From contig DATKRZ010000066.1 in the NCBI GenBank assembly GCA_035531955.1, positions 5,973 through 69,972 on the forward strand: a stretch of DNA of 64,000 nt, read 5' to 3'. The stretch's first letter is position 1. Every line of letters starts with the position of its first letter. The notes below the pieces were generated by a model. It was not told where the DNA came from and searched no databases. It saw only the letters and a list, made by a program, of their open reading frames with translations. The stretch is from Bog-756 sp035531955 (lineage in GTDB: Bacteria > Actinomycetota > Acidimicrobiia > Acidimicrobiales > RAAP-2). The position numbers and the translations under genes are program-made. Positions 62,761-64,000 of this stretch are shown piece by piece.

Positions 62761-63855
62761 TCAGAGTAGGCCGGTGCCCGGCCCGCCCCCCGGACCGGTG
62801 GGCGCACCCCGACCCTCTGGCGTGGCGGCCGATGCCGACCGCAGCGACTCGCCCAACGACTTGCCCAGCGACTCGCCCAGCGACTCGCCCAGCGACTCTG
62901 CCAGTCGGTCCCCGGTGCCGAACTGGGTGGCCAGGACCCGGGCCCGTTTGTAGGCCAGGTGGGCAGGGACGTCCCAGGTGAACCCCATGCCTCCGTGGAC
63001 CTGGATGCAAGAGCGGCCGTTGGCCACAGCGGCCTCGTCGGCCAGCAGTTTGGCCCCGGCCGCGGCCACCTCCGCATCGCCGACGCCGGGCTGGTCGACG
63101 GTGACGGCCGCGGCGTGGACTGCGCACCGGGCCAGCTCGGTTCGCACCGCCATGTCCGCGCAGAGGTGCTTCACCGCCTGGAACCCGCCGATGGGCCGGC
63201 CGAACTGCCGACGCTGCTTGGCGTACCCGACGGCCAGCTCGGTGGTCCATGCCGCCGCACCGATCTGCAGCGCGGCGGTGAGCACCGCCCCGTCCCTCCG
63301 CCAGCGCCGGGCGATCTCCGGGCCGGCGAGGGGTGAACCGTCGGGAAGGGCCCGGACCGTCCAGAGCGGGGTGAGCGGGTCCATCGGGCGGGACAGCCGG
63401 GTGGCGTCGAGGGACCGGGGGTCGAGCGAGGCGATCCCCCGCTCGGACAGCACCAACAGGACATCCATGTCGTCGAGGCACTCGATCACGATGGGCAGGG
63501 CCGGACCGCCGGCGGCGAGGGTCTCGACCACCCCGACCACCGCCGCGCCGCGGTCGGCCCCGTCGACCAGCCCGGCCGCCAGATGGGACGCCACCAGGGG
63601 GCCGGGCACCAGGGCCCGACCGAGCTCCTCGAACACCAGGGCCGCTTCGGCCAGCCCGAGGCCCAGGCCGCCCGCCTCGTCGGACAGGCACAGGTTGAAC
63701 ACGCCCGCATCGCCCAGCCGGCGCCAGTCTGCGCGGTCGACGACCCGGTCGGCCAGCTCGAAGGAGCGGACCCGCTCGAGCGGGAACTGGCCCAGGCACA
63801 GTCGGCGGACGGCTTCGGCCAGGTCGGTCTGGAGCTCGGTCGGCTCGAAGTCCAT
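62761..63855 (-). CDS. Acyl-CoA dehydrogenase
   Basis: 364 residues. The middle/C-terminal FAD region (AKQRRQFGRPIGGFQAVKHLCADM) and QVHGGMGFTWDVPAHLAYKR are recognisable. The residue before VP, where many family members have the catalytic Glu, is Asp here. This suggests a non-catalytic partner in a heterodimer with the neighbouring dehydrogenase. Near the C-terminus an in-frame 12-base repeat encodes SLGESLGESLGKSLGE. ATG start. Part of the operon that includes the F420-type oxidoreductase. Confidence 0.88.
   Translation of the reverse strand: MDFEPTELQTDLAEAVRRLCLGQFPLERVRSFELADRVVDRADWRRLGDAGVFNLCLSDEAGGLGLGLAEAALVFEELGRALVPGPLVASHLAAGLVDGADRGAAVVGVVETLAAGGPALPIVIECLDDMDVLLVLSERGIASLDPRSLDATRLSRPMDPLTPLWTVRALPDGSPLAGPEIARRWRRDGAVLTAALQIGAAAWTTELAVGYAKQRRQFGRPIGGFQAVKHLCADMAVRTELARCAVHAAAVTVDQPGVGDAEVAAAGAKLLADEAAVANGRSCIQVHGGMGFTWDVPAHLAYKRARVLATQFGTGDRLAESLGESLGESLGKSLGESLRSASAATPEGRGAPTGPGGGPGTGLL
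62843..62902. repeat. In-frame 12-bp tandem repeat near the end of the acyl-CoA dehydrogenase
   Basis: Five units of AGCGACTCGCCC (plus-strand reading) from 62843 to 62902, two with changes. They encode a Ser-Leu-Gly-Glu(Lys) repeat in the last 45 residues of the minus-strand protein. Confidence 0.93.
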
Positions 63856-63896
63856 GGGCGGTTGCGCTCCTCGTGCTCAGACGCGGCTGACGGTGG

Positions 63897-64000
63897 TCAG
63901 CCGGCCGGTGCCGGGGACACGGTCGCCGCCGGCTCCTTGGGCAGGCCGAGGATCCGTTCGCCGACGATGTTCCGTTGGATCTGCGACGTGCCGGCGGCGA
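63897..64000 (-). CDS. C-terminus of an acyl-CoA dehydrogenase (cut by window edge)
   Basis: The last 34 codons read AAGTSQIQRNIVGERILGLP followed by a short tail and TGA. GTSQIQRNIVGERIL is the C-terminal signature of acyl-CoA dehydrogenases, carrying the arginine-rich end of the FAD domain. Located 41 bases upstream of the other acyl-CoA dehydrogenase start on the same strand, consistent with a FadE-type heterodimer pair. Confidence 0.85.
   Translation of the reverse strand, partial: AAGTSQIQRNIVGERILGLPKEPAATVSPAPAG

Overview
This is a very GC-rich, gene-dense chromosomal window with no rRNA, tRNA, CRISPR array or recognisable insertion sequence. Gene content points to an actinobacterium, most likely near the class Acidimicrobiia. 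The evidence is the ctaE-qcrC-qcrA-qcrB and ctaC-ctaD-ctaF respiratory genes, a coproporphyrin-type heme block (hemE, cpfC, cgoX), two F420-type luciferase-like oxidoreductases, a KstR-like TetR regulator with many acyl-CoA and thiolase-type genes, frequent GTGA/ATGA start-stop overlaps, and Thr-rich TTTTVP-like tails. The class assignment is inference.

Layout. 0-7 kb: a truncated membrane gene, a DUF2252 protein, glutamate decarboxylase, a channel-like membrane protein, a GAP-family membrane protein and a ClC chloride channel; this may be an acid/ion homeostasis group. 7-10 kb: a SHOCT protein, a four-helix membrane protein and an SCO6745-type protein. 10-15.4 kb: alkylation repair (Ada-AlkA fusion overlapping Ogt) and a 1088-residue protein joining a degenerate phosphoesterase to a lipid lysyltransferase domain. 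15.4-18 kb: acetyl-CoA synthetase and a HAD phosphatase. 18-23.4 kb (minus): hemE-cpfC-cgoX-lnt, every junction overlapping. 23.6-25.9 kb: a HelD-like helicase. 26-30 kb: ctaE-qcrCAB. 30-37 kb: an accessory block between the two respiratory clusters, holding two apparently broken genes (DUF1810, GNAT), a Thr-codon repeat, a nucleoside deoxyribosyltransferase-like protein, a large cyclase/ATPase, a VOC protein and an F420-type oxidoreductase. 37.2-40.3 kb: ctaCDF. 40.4-48.8 kb: an MBL hydrolase, a membrane protein, TatA, a CopD-like protein, enoyl-CoA hydratase, a thiolase-like protein, a GH1 glycosidase, a nitronate monooxygenase-like protein and a DUF5522 protein. 48.9-55.6 kb: an MFS exporter, a sphingosine-phosphate-lyase-like enzyme, an ABC exporter pair and two divergent TetR regulators. 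55.6-64 kb: cyclase-family hydrolase, aldehyde dehydrogenase, D-aminoacylase-like amidohydrolase, MscS channel, Thr-rich membrane protein, F420-type oxidoreductase and two acyl-CoA dehydrogenases (one cut by the edge).

The most unusual points are: a recurring pattern of unrelated short tandem duplications placed at or just after stop codons; the deoxyribosyltransferase-like/cyclase pair; an Lnt whose catalytic Cys is Ser; the phosphoesterase-lysyltransferase fusion with lost metal ligands; and a terminator-like hairpin with a T6 tail in front of the SHOCT gene.
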